A stretch of DNA of 64,000 nt from Pseudomonas sp. ML96 (GTDB lineage: Bacteria > Pseudomonadota > Gammaproteobacteria > Pseudomonadales > Pseudomonadaceae): positions 31,679-95,678 of the forward strand of contig NZ_JPMY01000038.1 of NCBI RefSeq assembly GCF_000761545.1, in the 5' to 3' direction. The notes beneath the pieces were generated by a model. The model had not been told where the DNA came from. It did no database searches and saw nothing but the letters and a program-made list of their open reading frames with translations. Below, piece after piece: positions 1 through 8,222 of the stretch (position 1 is its first letter; every line of letters begins with the position of its first letter). Both the position numbers and the translations under genes were made by a program.

Positions 1-1
1 C

Positions 2-421
2 GGCCTGCTGTCGCTGCCGTTTCGCGACGACAAGCTGGTGATGCTGGTGCCGCGCGACCATCCGCTGGCCAACCGCCAGGTCACCCAACTGCGCGACGCC
101 CTCGGCTATCCCTTCGTCTGCCTGCCGGCGGAGCGCGCCATGCAGCGCTTCACCGAGGAGATGGCGACCAAGTACGCCATGCCGCTACAGGTGCGAGTGC
201 GCGCGCCGAGCTTCGACGCCATCGCTCAGTTGGTGGCGCAGCGTGTCGGCATCGCCCTGCTGCCGGAGGCCGCCGCCTCGCGCCTGGCGCTGGAGCTGCC
301 GGTCAGCCTGGTGCCGCTGACGGATACCTGGGCCAGCCGCGAGCTGCGCCTCTGCATCCACAGCTGGGAGGCGCTGTCGTCCCATGCACGGCAGCTGGTG
401 ACTTTCCTCTCCAGCCGCTAG
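2..421 (+). CDS. LysR-family transcriptional regulator, C-terminal fragment
   Basis: The left edge of the window cuts this gene; 139 codons remain, open from the first complete codon to TAG. The residues match the effector-binding half of LysR-type regulators: a DDKLVMLVPRDHPLA stretch typical of the start of the second sub-domain, then IAQLVAQRVGIALLPEAAA, the usual helix-strand that closes the ligand pocket. The winged-helix DNA-binding part lies outside the window. It converges on the azoreductase gene, so nothing here shows its target. Family assignment is firm; the effector is unknown. Confidence 0.85.
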   Translation, partial: GLLSLPFRDDKLVMLVPRDHPLANRQVTQLRDALGYPFVCLPAERAMQRFTEEMATKYAMPLQVRVRAPSFDAIAQLVAQRVGIALLPEAAASRLALELPVSLVPLTDTWASRELRLCIHSWEALSSHARQLVTFLSSR

Positions 422-433
422 CGCTGGCCTGTC

Positions 434-508
434 TCAGGAGCCGATGGCATCCAGACACAACCAGCCGACGATCGAGAAGAACAGCACCGCCACGAGAGTA
501 ATCAGCAT
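434..508 (-). CDS. possible 24-residue single-span membrane peptide
   Basis: A short ATG frame lies between the LysR and azoreductase genes. It encodes MLITLVAVLFFSIVGWLCLD followed by AIGS: one hydrophobic helix with almost no charge. An AGGGGCGAAG stretch just before the ATG could serve as a ribosome site. Tiny membrane peptides of this kind are real in many bacteria, but nothing except hydrophobicity and spacing supports this one. It would be read from the same strand as the azoreductase, about 70 bases after its stop. Confidence 0.3.
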   Translation of the reverse strand: MLITLVAVLFFSIVGWLCLDAIGS

Positions 509-577
509 TGCTTCGCCCCTTTTTATGGATCACACCCGAAGCAGTGACCCTGGAGCGCGGCGGAAGTTGGGGGCGTT

Positions 578-1210
578 TTAGCCCGCGATGAAGAAGGCCC
601 GTACCGCCGCCTCGCCCAGCGCGCGAGCCTCGGCCAGCGCCGCCTCGCCACGCGCGGTGCCTTCGACGGTGAAGAACTGCAGCGCCTGCAGGCCGACCGT
701 GGCCAGCGCCACCTGCAGATAAGGGCGCAGGAAGTCCGGCTGGCGCGCCTGCTCGCCGCTGATCAGCCCGCCCGAAGAGATGGCCACGTACACCGGGCGG
801 TCGCTCAGCACGCCGACCTTGCCCTGCGGCGTCGGCGTGAAGGTCACGCGCACCCGCACGATATGGTCGATCCACACCTTGAGCGCCGAAGGCACGGTGT
901 AGTTGTGCATCGGCGTGGCGATCAGCAGCACGTCCGCCTCGTCGAGTTGGCGGATCAGCTGGTGCGAGCGCAGTTGCGCAGGCCCCGGATCGGGCAGGTC
1001 CACCGGCGAGGCCAGCGCCATGGCGTAGTCGCTATCGACATGCGGCAGCGTGTTCAGGTCCAGATCGGTCAGCTCGATGGCGCGGCCGCCGGCCTGCAGC
1101 GCCAGGCCTTCGAGCACCTGTTGCGACAGGCGCAAGCTCTCGGACTCGTGGCTGCGCGGGCTGCCGATCAGGCGCAGCACACGCAGGGGGCGGTTAGCGG
1201 ATGTGGTCAT
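578..1210 (-). CDS. azoR: FMN-dependent NADH-azoreductase family protein
   Basis: A 210-residue flavodoxin-fold quinone/azo reductase that would transfer two-electron equivalents from NAD(P)H through FMN to quinones or azo compounds in the cytoplasm. The phosphate-binding loop is GSPRS near residues 16-20, followed by SESLRLSQQ. The family signature PMHNYTVPSALKVWIDHI spans about residues 100-117, matching the PM-N-F/Y-x-x-P-x-x-L-K-x-W-x-D-H pattern of AzoR proteins. Length is close to the usual ~200 residues. It is convergent with the LysR fragment and lies upstream-to-downstream after the GNAT gene on the same strand (33-base gap). Pseudomonads carry several paralogues, so the exact substrate is open. 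Confidence 0.85.
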   Translation of the reverse strand: MTTSANRPLRVLRLIGSPRSHESESLRLSQQVLEGLALQAGGRAIELTDLDLNTLPHVDSDYAMALASPVDLPDPGPAQLRSHQLIRQLDEADVLLIATPMHNYTVPSALKVWIDHIVRVRVTFTPTPQGKVGVLSDRPVYVAISSGGLISGEQARQPDFLRPYLQVALATVGLQALQFFTVEGTARGEAALAEARALGEAAVRAFFIAG

Positions 1211-1243
1211 GACGAGGTTTCCTGGGAGCTGAAAATCTGGGGT

Positions 1244-1726
1244 TCAAGGAGTATCGAGCAGTTTCTGGAAGCGCAGCGCGCCGGTCAGCAGGCCTTCGCG
1301 GAAATAGAAGCGCTGCGCCAGGGCATTGCCCAGCGCGGTATCCAGCACCAGGCGCGCACAACCCTCGGCGCGGGCGACCCGCTCCAGCGCACGCAGCAGG
1401 CGCGCGCCCCACTGGCCGCCGCGCTGAGTCTCGGCGGTGATCAGGTCATCGACGTAGAGAAAGCGCCCGTAGACGAAGTTGTGCTGCAGACGGTAGCCGG
1501 CCAGGGCCACCAGCGTGGCGCCGTCGAAGGCGCCGACCAGGCGATAGCCCTCGCCACGCATATGCTCGACCGCCGCGACGAACTCGCCCTCGCCGGCCAG
1601 GTGCGGGCGCAGCTCACGCATCACCGGGTAGGCGGCGCGCAGGTCGCCGGGGCCGTCGAGCGGGCGCAGCGCCGGGTCGGCAAGGTCCAGCACGCTGGGC
1701 AGGGGATGGTGTGATGAGTAGGTCAT
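1244..1726 (-). CDS. GNAT-family N-acetyltransferase
   Basis: A 160-residue acyl-CoA-dependent acetyltransferase. The core beta strand FLYVDDLIT (residues 89-97) precedes the acetyl-CoA pyrophosphate loop TQRGGQWGARLL (100-111), a variant of the R/Q-x-x-G-x-G/A motif, and a C-terminal ARLVLDTALGNALAQRFYF stretch has the N-x-x-A-x-x-F-Y character of this fold. The substrate is not apparent. The gene is divergent from a MocR regulator across a 64-base gap that contains a shared decamer, so it may be that regulator's target. It runs toward azoR and may be cotranscribed with it. Confidence 0.85.
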   Translation of the reverse strand: MTYSSHHPLPSVLDLADPALRPLDGPGDLRAAYPVMRELRPHLAGEGEFVAAVEHMRGEGYRLVGAFDGATLVALAGYRLQHNFVYGRFLYVDDLITAETQRGGQWGARLLRALERVARAEGCARLVLDTALGNALAQRFYFREGLLTGALRFQKLLDTP

Positions 1727-1758
1727 GGCACCATCCTAGACCGCCGATGCCATAATCG

Positions 1759-1768
1759 ATTGATCCAA
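1759..1768. promoter_or_regulatory. candidate MocR operator half-site
   Basis: The decamer TTGGATCAAT (read on the minus strand) sits in the 64-base gap between the divergent GNAT and MocR genes. The same ten bases occur at 5385-5394, in front of the second MocR gene of this window. MocR/PdxR-type regulators normally bind upstream of their own gene and of a divergent target, so a shared operator element is a reasonable reading. Function is inferred from position and recurrence only. Confidence 0.4.
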
Positions 1769-1790
1769 GAAAATGCATTTTGACTAGGCC

Positions 1791-3215
1791 ATGACCGACT
1801 TCCGCTTCGCCCCGCTCGCCGAACAGGACAGCACCCCGCTCTACCGCCAGCTCTACGAGCGCGTGCGCGGCGCCATCGCCGCCGGCAGTCTAGGGCCTGG
1901 TGATCGCCTGCCCTCGGCCCGCGCGCTGGCCAAGGAGCTGGGCGTGGCCCGTGGCACCATCGAGCTGGCCTATTCGCTGCTGACCAGCGAGGGCTACCTG
2001 CTGGCGCGCGGCCAGGCCGGCACCGTGGTCAATCCACAACTGCACGCGCCCGCCACGCCCGTAGCGCCTCCGCCCAGCGAGGCCGACTCCGGCGAGGATG
2101 CACCGGATAGCCTGTGGCGCCCGCCGCAGCTGCTGCCGTTCCAGATGGGCGTGCCGGCGCTGGACGCCTTCCCGCGCAAGATCTGGGCACGCCTCGGTGC
2201 GCGCTACCTGCGCGGCCTGCGACCGGCCGACATGGACTACCCACCGACCCACGGTCTGCCCGCCCTGCGCAGCGCCATCGCCTCCTACCTGCAGGTCTCG
2301 CGCGGCATCGACTGCGGCGCCCACCAGGTATTCATCACCAGCGGCTGGCGCGCCAGCCTGGCGTTCGTCGCCCATGCCGTGCTCAGCGCCGGCCAGCGCG
2401 CCTGGGTGGAAGACCCGGGCTACCCGCCTGCGCGGCAGATCCTGCGCCAGTTCGGCCTGGAGCCGGTGCCGGTCGAGGTGGATGAACAGGGCCTGCGGGT
2501 GGATCGCGGCATCGCCCTGGCCAAGGATGCGCGGCTGGCGGTAGTCACTCCGGCGCACCAGAGCCCGCTGTCCATGACCCTGTCGCTACCGCGCCGGCAG
2601 GCCTTGCTGGAATGGGCCAGCCACAACGATGCATGGGTGATGGAAGACGACTACGACGGCGAGTACCGCTACGCCAGCCGCCCACTACCGGCGCTGGCCA
2701 GCCTGGATCGCCACGGCCGGGTGTTCTACGCCGGCACCTTCAGCAAGGTGCTGTTTCCCGGCATTCGTCTGGCCTACCTGGTGGTGCCGCAGGCCCAGGT
2801 GGTGCGCTTCGAGCAGGTCGGCCGGGCGCTGTTCGCCGCCGCCATGCCGGGCATGACCCAGGCGCTGGTCGCTGACTTCATCGCCGAAGGGCACTTCACC
2901 CGGCATATCCAGCGCATGCGCCGCCTGTACGGCGAGCGCCGCAGCAGCACCATCGCCGCGCTGGAGCGCGGCCTGGCGGGCAGTCTGCAAGTGGAACAGG
3001 CGCCGGGCGGCATGAATCTGGTTCTGCGTCTGCCCGGCGAGGCCAGCGATCAGCCTCTGGCCGAACACCTGTTGGCCCACGGCCTGGCGGTGCAGCCGCT
3101 GTCGCGCTGGTGGGCCTCATCACGCCGCGATTCGGCGCTGCTGCTGAGTTTCACCAACTGCACCTCGCCGGAGCAGGCGCAGCGCCTCGGCGAGCTGATT
3201 CGCCAGGCCCTGTGA
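1791..3215 (+). CDS. MocR-type PLP-dependent transcriptional regulator
   Basis: A 474-residue chimaera of a GntR-type winged helix (about residues 10-80, with GDRLPSARALAKELGVARGT as recognition region) and a fold-type I aminotransferase-like domain (about 115-470). The PLP pocket is recognisable: EDDYDGEYRY at 285-294 and the Schiff-base lysine K319 in AGTFSKVLFPG. Proteins of this family use PLP or a PLP adduct as effector instead of performing catalysis. It is divergent from the GNAT gene and starts 64 bases away, which points to local control of that gene. A second MocR lies 2 kb away. The regulated pathway is not known. Confidence 0.9.
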   Translation: MTDFRFAPLAEQDSTPLYRQLYERVRGAIAAGSLGPGDRLPSARALAKELGVARGTIELAYSLLTSEGYLLARGQAGTVVNPQLHAPATPVAPPPSEADSGEDAPDSLWRPPQLLPFQMGVPALDAFPRKIWARLGARYLRGLRPADMDYPPTHGLPALRSAIASYLQVSRGIDCGAHQVFITSGWRASLAFVAHAVLSAGQRAWVEDPGYPPARQILRQFGLEPVPVEVDEQGLRVDRGIALAKDARLAVVTPAHQSPLSMTLSLPRRQALLEWASHNDAWVMEDDYDGEYRYASRPLPALASLDRHGRVFYAGTFSKVLFPGIRLAYLVVPQAQVVRFEQVGRALFAAAMPGMTQALVADFIAEGHFTRHIQRMRRLYGERRSSTIAALERGLAGSLQVEQAPGGMNLVLRLPGEASDQPLAEHLLAHGLAVQPLSRWWASSRRDSALLLSFTNCTSPEQAQRLGELIRQAL

Positions 3216-3221
3216 GAGGCC

Positions 3222-3701
3222 TCAGCTGAGGTTGGCCTTGTCCAGGCCGAACAGCTTGTCGAAAGAGCCGGGCGCGGCCTGGAACGCGACGTTGAGGCGG
3301 TTCCAGCCATTGATGGCGACGACCAGGAACGAAAGGTCGGACAGCTCGGCCTCACTCCACTGCTCGCGTACCGCCGCATAGATGTCATCGGACACCCCGC
3401 GTGGCGACAGCGAGGTCAGCGCCTCGGTCCACTCCAGAGCGGCCCGTTCGCGTGGCGAGAACAACTGCGACTCGCGCCACACCGCGACATGATGCAGGCG
3501 CAGCTCGCGCTCGCCGGCGATCTTCGCCTCCTTCACGTGCATGTCCACGCAGAAGGCGCAGCCGTTGATCTGCGAGGCGCGCAGGGTGACCAGGTGGGCG
3601 ATCTCGGCCAGGTGCGGCTTCTGCCCCAGCAGGTTGTTGAACTCCACGTACTTGCCGGAAATCTGCGGCGAGAGTTTGAAGTAGTCGAGGCGCTGGCTCA
3701 T
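3222..3701 (-). CDS. carboxymuconolactone decarboxylase / AhpD-like protein
   Basis: A 159-residue helical protein with the AhpD redox motif: C48-A-F-C51-V-D-M-H55, the CxxCxxxH pattern that in alkylhydroperoxidase D relays electrons and protons. Small proteins of this group act as peroxidase or thiol-dependent antioxidant enzymes; physiological substrates are rarely known. The start is the ATG at 3701, preceded by AGGAG at good spacing; an in-frame ATG 66 bases further upstream has no such site and would add an unrelated arginine-rich tail. It is convergent with the first MocR gene (6-base gap) and follows the second MocR on the same strand. Confidence 0.85.
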   Translation of the reverse strand: MSQRLDYFKLSPQISGKYVEFNNLLGQKPHLAEIAHLVTLRASQINGCAFCVDMHVKEAKIAGERELRLHHVAVWRESQLFSPRERAALEWTEALTSLSPRGVSDDIYAAVREQWSEAELSDLSFLVVAINGWNRLNVAFQAAPGSFDKLFGLDKANLS

Positions 3702-3833
3702 GGTCGTGATCTCCTGCTGGATGGGCGCAGCCTGCCGCGAGGTGGCGCGGCGGCTGCCGAGGTGCAATCACTCTAGGCAAACATGGCCCGCTCACCCAGT
3801 GCCAAGAGCGGCTCTTTCGACTGGGCCATGGCC

Positions 3834-5348
3834 TCAGCTGCGAGGCAGTCCTTCCAGGACCCGCTGTACCACCTGTGCCGACTCGAAGATCGCCTTCTCC
3901 TCGTAGGGCGCGAAGCCGATCACCAGCCCCGGCGGGCGCGGCGCATGGCAATAGGCGCTGAGCGGCAGCGCATCCACGCCCTGCTCAAGCAGCGCCGTGT
4001 AAGCCGCCGCCTCGTTATCCACGTGCAGGCGGCAGGCGATATCCAGGCCGGCGCGAATCGGCGGCACGTCGATCAGCCCGCGCCAGTGACGATGCGCGGC
4101 CTCGGCCAGGGCGTCGGCCCTCGAGGCGTAGAGCTTGCGCATGCGCCGCACGTGGCGGTCGAAGTGACCCTCCTCGATAAAGGCGGTCATCACCTCCTGG
4201 CTGAGGCTGTTGGCGTGCCGCGCCATCAGCGCCAGGGCGCGGGTGAAGCTGTCCACCAGCTGCGGCGGCAGCACCAGGTAGGCCAGGCGAATGGATGGGA
4301 ACATCAGCTTGCTGAAAGTGCCGGCGAGGATCACCGAGCTGTCCGCCGCCGGCAGCGAGCGCAACGCCGGGATCGGCTTGGCGATGAAGCGGTACTCGCT
4401 GTCGTAGTCGTCCTCGACTATGTAGGCGCCGCTCTGCGTGGCCCAGCGCAACAACTCCAGGCGCCGCGCCGGTGACATCTCGCCACCCAGCGGCATCTGC
4501 CGAGACGGCGTGACATAGGCCAGGCGCGCCTTGGGTGCCAGGCGAATGCCCTCCTCTACCTGCAGGCCATGCTCGTCCACCGGCACGTTGACCCAGCTGC
4601 AGCCGGCCACCTGCATCAGCTGCCGTGCGCCCGGATAGGCCGGGTCCTCCAGCCAGACCTGCTCGCCCTCCGGCACCAGCAGGCGCAGGCACAGGTCGAG
4701 GCCCTGCTGCACGCTGCTCAGCACCAGGATGCGCTCGGCCGAGACCTGCACGCCGCGAGCGATGGCCAGGTAGCCGGCGATGGCTTCGCGCAGCGCCGGC
4801 AGGCCGGACGGGTCGGAATCCAGCAGGCTCGGCAGGCGTGAGGAACGCAGCTGCTGGATATGCAACTTGCGCCACAGGTCGACGGGAAAGGCGCTGACGT
4901 CGCCGCGATGGGGAAAGAACGGCCGGCTACCCGGCGTCACCGCGCGCCGGCCGAACACCGGGCGGATCGCGCTCAGGCGCTCCACCCAGGGCGTGGCCGG
5001 CGGCTCGCGCAGCGGCTCGACATTGGGCACCACCTTGCGCCGCACATAACCGGCATGCAGCGTGGTGTCCGGCAGCACCTCGCTGACGTGGGTACCACTG
5101 CCAACCCGCGACTGCAGATAGCCCTCGGACAACAGCTGCTGATACGCCGCCTGCACCGTGCCGCGGGCCATGCTGTAGTGCTCGGCCAGTGCGCGCGTGC
5201 TGGGCAGCTTGGCCCCGGCCGGCAGGCGCCCGCCGAGCACTGCCTCGCGCAGGCTCTGGTACAGCCAGGCCTGCAGGCTCACACCCGGCGCCGGAGCACC
5301 GAGCGGCAGGGACGAGACGACCAGGGAGGAGCGTTTTTCCGGAGGCAT
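3834..5348 (-). CDS. MocR-type PLP-dependent transcriptional regulator
   Basis: A 504-residue GntR winged helix (about 25-90, LPSTRALAEHYSMARGTVQ) fused to an aminotransferase-like domain. The PLP-site sequence EDDYDSEYRF is at about 312-321 and the lysine is K347 in AGTFSKLMFPS. It shares the layout of the MocR at 1791 but is clearly a different paralogue. It is divergent from the NADH dehydrogenase-like gene at 5475, and two direct repeats lie in the 126-base gap between them, the usual binding mode of MocR proteins. The likely target is therefore that flavoprotein gene. No strong ribosome site is seen before the ATG at 5348. Confidence 0.9.
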   Translation of the reverse strand: MPPEKRSSLVVSSLPLGAPAPGVSLQAWLYQSLREAVLGGRLPAGAKLPSTRALAEHYSMARGTVQAAYQQLLSEGYLQSRVGSGTHVSEVLPDTTLHAGYVRRKVVPNVEPLREPPATPWVERLSAIRPVFGRRAVTPGSRPFFPHRGDVSAFPVDLWRKLHIQQLRSSRLPSLLDSDPSGLPALREAIAGYLAIARGVQVSAERILVLSSVQQGLDLCLRLLVPEGEQVWLEDPAYPGARQLMQVAGCSWVNVPVDEHGLQVEEGIRLAPKARLAYVTPSRQMPLGGEMSPARRLELLRWATQSGAYIVEDDYDSEYRFIAKPIPALRSLPAADSSVILAGTFSKLMFPSIRLAYLVLPPQLVDSFTRALALMARHANSLSQEVMTAFIEEGHFDRHVRRMRKLYASRADALAEAAHRHWRGLIDVPPIRAGLDIACRLHVDNEAAAYTALLEQGVDALPLSAYCHAPRPPGLVIGFAPYEEKAIFESAQVVQRVLEGLPRS

Positions 5349-5361
5349 GACAGCACCAAAG

Positions 5362-5396
5362 TGGACTAATGCATTACGACACTATTGGATCAATAC
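5362..5396. promoter_or_regulatory. candidate MocR operator: direct repeats
   Basis: TGGACTAATGC at 5362-5372 and TGGATCAATAC at 5386-5396 match at 8 of 11 positions and are offset by 24 bases, so they sit on nearly the same face of the helix. They lie between the MocR gene and the divergent flavoprotein gene. Tandem direct repeats are the usual operator form of MocR dimers. A 6-base inverted repeat, GGATCA/TGATCC (5387-5404), overlaps the second copy. The assignment is inferred. Confidence 0.45.
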
Positions 5397-5474
5397 CATG
5401 ATCCATCTGCGGCGCAAACTCTCCCCCGTCGTTCGAAACCAACCACAGTTCCTTTTCTCGATTCGGAGTGAGCC

Positions 5475-6683
5475 ATGAAACAACAGATCCTGATCATCGG
5501 CGCCGGCTTCGGCGGCCTCTGGAGTGCCCTCAGCGCCGTGCGCCTGCTGGACCAGCACCAACGCCTCGACGTCGCCGTCACCGTGCTCGCTCCGCAAGCC
5601 GAGCTGCGCGTTCGTCCGCGCTTCTACGAAAGCGACATCTCCACCACCGTCGCCCCGCTCGCCGAGCTGTTCGACGCCGTCGGCGTCAACTTCATCCAGG
5701 GCAGCGCCACCGCCATCGACGCCGACGGCAAGTGCGTGCGCTACCGTGATGCCCACGGCGCGCAGCAGGTACTGGGCTTCGACCGTCTGATCCTCGCTGC
5801 CGGCAGCCAGGTGGCCCGCCCCGCCGTGGTTCCCGGCCTCGAGCGCTTCACCTTCGACGTCGACAGCTACGAGTCCGCCCTGCAGCTCGACGACCATCTG
5901 AAAGGCCTCAGCGCCCTGCCCGACAGCCCTGCCCGCAACACCGTGGTAGTGGTCGGCGGCGGCTTCACCGGCATCGAGACGGCGACCGAAATGCCGGCGC
6001 GCCTGCGTGAAGTGCTGGGCGAGCAAGCCAACGTGAACGTGGTGGTGGTCGACTCCGGCTCCAATGTCGGCGCCGCCATGGGCCAGGCCATCGCCGAAGT
6101 CGTGGCCCAAGCCAGCGATGAGTTGGGGGTGACCTGGCGCCTGGGCTCGGCCGTACAGGCGGTGGACGCCGATGGCGTAGTGCTCGCCAACGGCGAACGC
6201 ATCGACGCCAAGACCGTAGTCTGGGCCGTGGGCGTGAAGGCCTCGCCACTAACCGAGCAAGTCGCCGGCGAACGCGACCGCATGGGCCGCCTGCACGTCG
6301 ACCGCAACCTCAAGGTCCTCGGCCAGGAAAACATCTTCGCCACCGGCGACACCGCCTACGCCGCCACCGACGACCTGGGCAACTACGCGCTGATGACCTG
6401 CCAACACGCCATCGCCTTGGGCCGCTCGGCCGGCAACAACGCCGCAGCCGATCTGCTGGGCGTCGCCCCGATCCCCTACAGTCAGCACAAATACGTAACC
6501 TGCCTCGACCTGGGCGCCTGGGGCGCCGTATTCACCGAAGGCTGGGAACGCAAAGTGGTGCTCACCCGCACAGAAGGCAAGGAACTGAAAACCCAGATCA
6601 ACACCCAGTGGATCTACCCACCAGCCGCCAACCGCGATATCGCCCTGGCCGCCGCCGACCCGCTGATTCCTGTAGTGGCCTAA
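5475..6683 (+). CDS. NAD(P)/FAD-dependent oxidoreductase, type II NADH dehydrogenase-like
   Basis: A 402-residue two-dinucleotide-binding-domain flavoprotein. The FAD site is IIGAGFGGLWSA (residues 7-18) and the NADH site is VVVVGGGFTGIETATE (157-172). A third FAD contact, FATGDTA, lies near residue 290. These proteins oxidise NADH and reduce quinone at the membrane face without pumping protons. No C-terminal membrane helix is evident, so membrane association would be peripheral. A GGAGTGAG ribosome site precedes the ATG. The divergent MocR regulator and its candidate operators suggest conditional expression; a strong terminator follows at 6699. Confidence 0.85.
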   Translation: MKQQILIIGAGFGGLWSALSAVRLLDQHQRLDVAVTVLAPQAELRVRPRFYESDISTTVAPLAELFDAVGVNFIQGSATAIDADGKCVRYRDAHGAQQVLGFDRLILAAGSQVARPAVVPGLERFTFDVDSYESALQLDDHLKGLSALPDSPARNTVVVVGGGFTGIETATEMPARLREVLGEQANVNVVVVDSGSNVGAAMGQAIAEVVAQASDELGVTWRLGSAVQAVDADGVVLANGERIDAKTVVWAVGVKASPLTEQVAGERDRMGRLHVDRNLKVLGQENIFATGDTAYAATDDLGNYALMTCQHAIALGRSAGNNAAADLLGVAPIPYSQHKYVTCLDLGAWGAVFTEGWERKVVLTRTEGKELKTQINTQWIYPPAANRDIALAAADPLIPVVA

Positions 6684-6698
6684 GCCTTTACACCTAAC

Positions 6699-6725
6699 AA
6701 AAGCCCGGACTTGATCCGGGCTTTT
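6699..6725 (+). terminator. Rho-independent terminator
   Basis: AAAAGCCCGGA / TCCGGGCTTTT form an 11-bp stem with a 5-base loop, 16 bases after the flavoprotein stop codon. T-rich sequence follows on the plus strand and the symmetrical A-run makes it potentially bidirectional. Confidence 0.85.
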
Positions 6726-6748
6726 GTGTTTTTAGAAGCACAAAACGC

Positions 6749-6784
6749 AAAAGCCCCGAGAGCATTTCTGCTTTCGGGGCTTTT
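6749..6784 (-). terminator. Rho-independent terminator of tRNA-Ser
   Basis: AAAAGCCCCGA / TCGGGGCTTTT form a stem of 11 bp around a 14-base loop that itself can pair (AGC/GCT). It begins 11 bases beyond the CCA end of the serine tRNA on the minus strand, where the stem runs into T residues. The symmetry also lets it act on plus-strand read-through. Confidence 0.8.
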
Positions 6785-6795
6785 GTATTTCGATC

Positions 6796-6885
6796 TGGCG
6801 GTGAAGGAGGGATTCGAACCCTCGATACGGTTTCCCGTATACACACTTTCCAGGCGTGCTCCTTCAACCGCTCGGACACTTCACC
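6796..6885 (-). tRNA. tRNA-Ser (anticodon GGA)
   Basis: A 90-base class II tRNA on the minus strand. The acceptor stem GGTGAAG pairs with CTTCACC, followed by discriminator G and an encoded CCA. The anticodon loop CTGGAAA carries GGA, reading UCC/UCU serine codons. A long variable arm (ATACGGGAAACCGTAT region) and the T-loop GTTCGAATC are present, as expected of serine tRNAs. A terminator follows directly. Confidence 0.95.
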
Positions 6886-6977
6886 GGATCTCGCCGAACC
6901 AGTCTGGTCCGTCGAGGCGCGCTAATGTAGCCGCACGGTTCTCCGAATGCAAATTTTTTTTCAGTCGATTCATGCGC

Positions 6978-7172
6978 TTATGCAGAGCGGCGGGGTTTCG
7001 CCTCGGTGCCTTCGAAGTGCTGGCCGCCGAACAGCAGGAAGCCGAGCGAGACGAACAGGCTGAACAGGAACAGCTGCAGCACGCCGGCCTGGCTGTGGCT
7101 GTAGGGGCTGGTTGCCAGCAGCGTCAGGCCGAGCAGCACCAGTGGTAATAGATAAGGAATGAAACGCGACAT
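6978..7172 (-). CDS. small two-helix membrane protein, unknown function
   Basis: A 64-residue protein with two hydrophobic spans, about residues 5-24 and 31-49, separated by a short polar turn (SPYSHSQAG), and a basic/polar tail GTEAKPRRSA. GAGGAG precedes the ATG at good spacing, which supports the start. It lies upstream of the serine tRNA on the same strand and divergent from the crotonase gene. Nothing suggests a specific function. Confidence 0.65.
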   Translation of the reverse strand: MSRFIPYLLPLVLLGLTLLATSPYSHSQAGVLQLFLFSLFVSLGFLLFGGQHFEGTEAKPRRSA

Positions 7173-7361
7173 GGGGACTCCTCAGGTTCGCGACCAACCT
7201 AAGTCACTGCTCGGTATAGCAGCCAATTGGCGATGCCGATGGCACCGATAGCCTGTCACCGACGGGCGGATGACCCTCCGGTCAGCCAAAGCGCTTTACC
7301 CATGGCCCTGTGCTGGGTAACGTCAGCGCCACTTCCCGCAACCTGGACTAGGATTTCCGCC

Positions 7362-8051
7362 ATGAGCGACCTGATCAGCTACCAACTCGAAGACGGTATC
7401 GCCACCCTGACCCTCAACAACGGCAAGGTGAATGCCATCTCCCCGGACGTGATCGCCGCCTTCAATGCAGCCCTGGACCAGGCCGTGCAGGATCGCGCCG
7501 TGGTGATCATCACCGGCCAGCCGGGCATCCTCTCCGGCGGCTACGATCTCAAGGTGATGACCTCCAGCCCACAGAATGCCGTGGCCCTGGTCACCGCCGG
7601 CTCCACCCTGGCCCGCCGCATGCTGGCCCACCCCTACCCGATCATCGTTGCCTGCCCGGGCCACGCCATCGCCAAAGGCGCCTTCATCCTGCTCTCCGCC
7701 GACTACCGCATCGGCGTCGAAGGCCCGTTCAACATCGGCCTGAACGAAGTACAGATCGGCATGACCATGCACCACGCCGGTATCGAGCTGGCGCGTGACC
7801 GCCTGCGCAAGGCCGCCTTCCACCGCTCGGTAATCAATGGCGAGATCTTCGATCCGGTCGGCGCCGTGGATGCCGGTTTCCTCGACAAGGTTGTGCCGGC
7901 CGAGCAGCTGCAAGCCACCGCCGTTGCTGCCGCCCAGCAGCTGAAGAAGATCAACATGACCGCGCACAAGAACACCAAGCTGAAAGTGCGCAAGGCCCTG
8001 CTGGAGACCCTGGACAAGGCCATCGAACTGGACCAGCAGCACCTCGGCTGA
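7362..8051 (+). CDS. crotonase-family enoyl-CoA hydratase/isomerase
   Basis: A 229-residue single-domain crotonase. The oxyanion-hole segments GILSGGYDL (55-63) and GHAIAKGAF (100-108) are present. The second catalytic glutamate of crotonase appears as E129 in GLNEVQIG; the position of the first (Glu144 in rat crotonase) holds F108. A single glutamate is typical of isomerase-type or otherwise diverged members, so classical hydratase activity is uncertain. The start at 7362 follows an AGGA site; an in-frame ATG 135 bases upstream adds a sequence unlike the family. It is monocistronic, with a terminator at 8067. Confidence 0.85.
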   Translation: MSDLISYQLEDGIATLTLNNGKVNAISPDVIAAFNAALDQAVQDRAVVIITGQPGILSGGYDLKVMTSSPQNAVALVTAGSTLARRMLAHPYPIIVACPGHAIAKGAFILLSADYRIGVEGPFNIGLNEVQIGMTMHHAGIELARDRLRKAAFHRSVINGEIFDPVGAVDAGFLDKVVPAEQLQATAVAAAQQLKKINMTAHKNTKLKVRKALLETLDKAIELDQQHLG

Positions 8052-8066
8052 CAGCTCGCATGCGAC

Positions 8067-8100
8067 ACAACAAGCCCGGCCCAGTGCCGGGCTTGTTGTT
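8067..8100 (+). terminator. Rho-independent terminator
   Basis: ACAACAAGCCCGGC and GCCGGGCTTGTTGT form a 14-bp stem with a 5-base loop, 16 bases after the crotonase stop. The 3' arm is T-rich but lacks a pure T-run. Confidence 0.75.
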
Positions 8101-8222
8101 TGCGGGGAAGACCGCCGATCAGGCGCGGAAATGCATTGAAATAACCTCTGATCGGGATCAATTGCCGGCAGCAGTGCACGCCCGTACACTGCGCGCCTTT
8201 TTGTCTGCCTGAAGGCTTACCG

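Noticed and set aside
6796..6885. tRNA-Ser as attachment site of an integrated element
   Set aside because: Both sides are ordinary core genes, and no integrase or repeat of the tRNA 3' end is seen.
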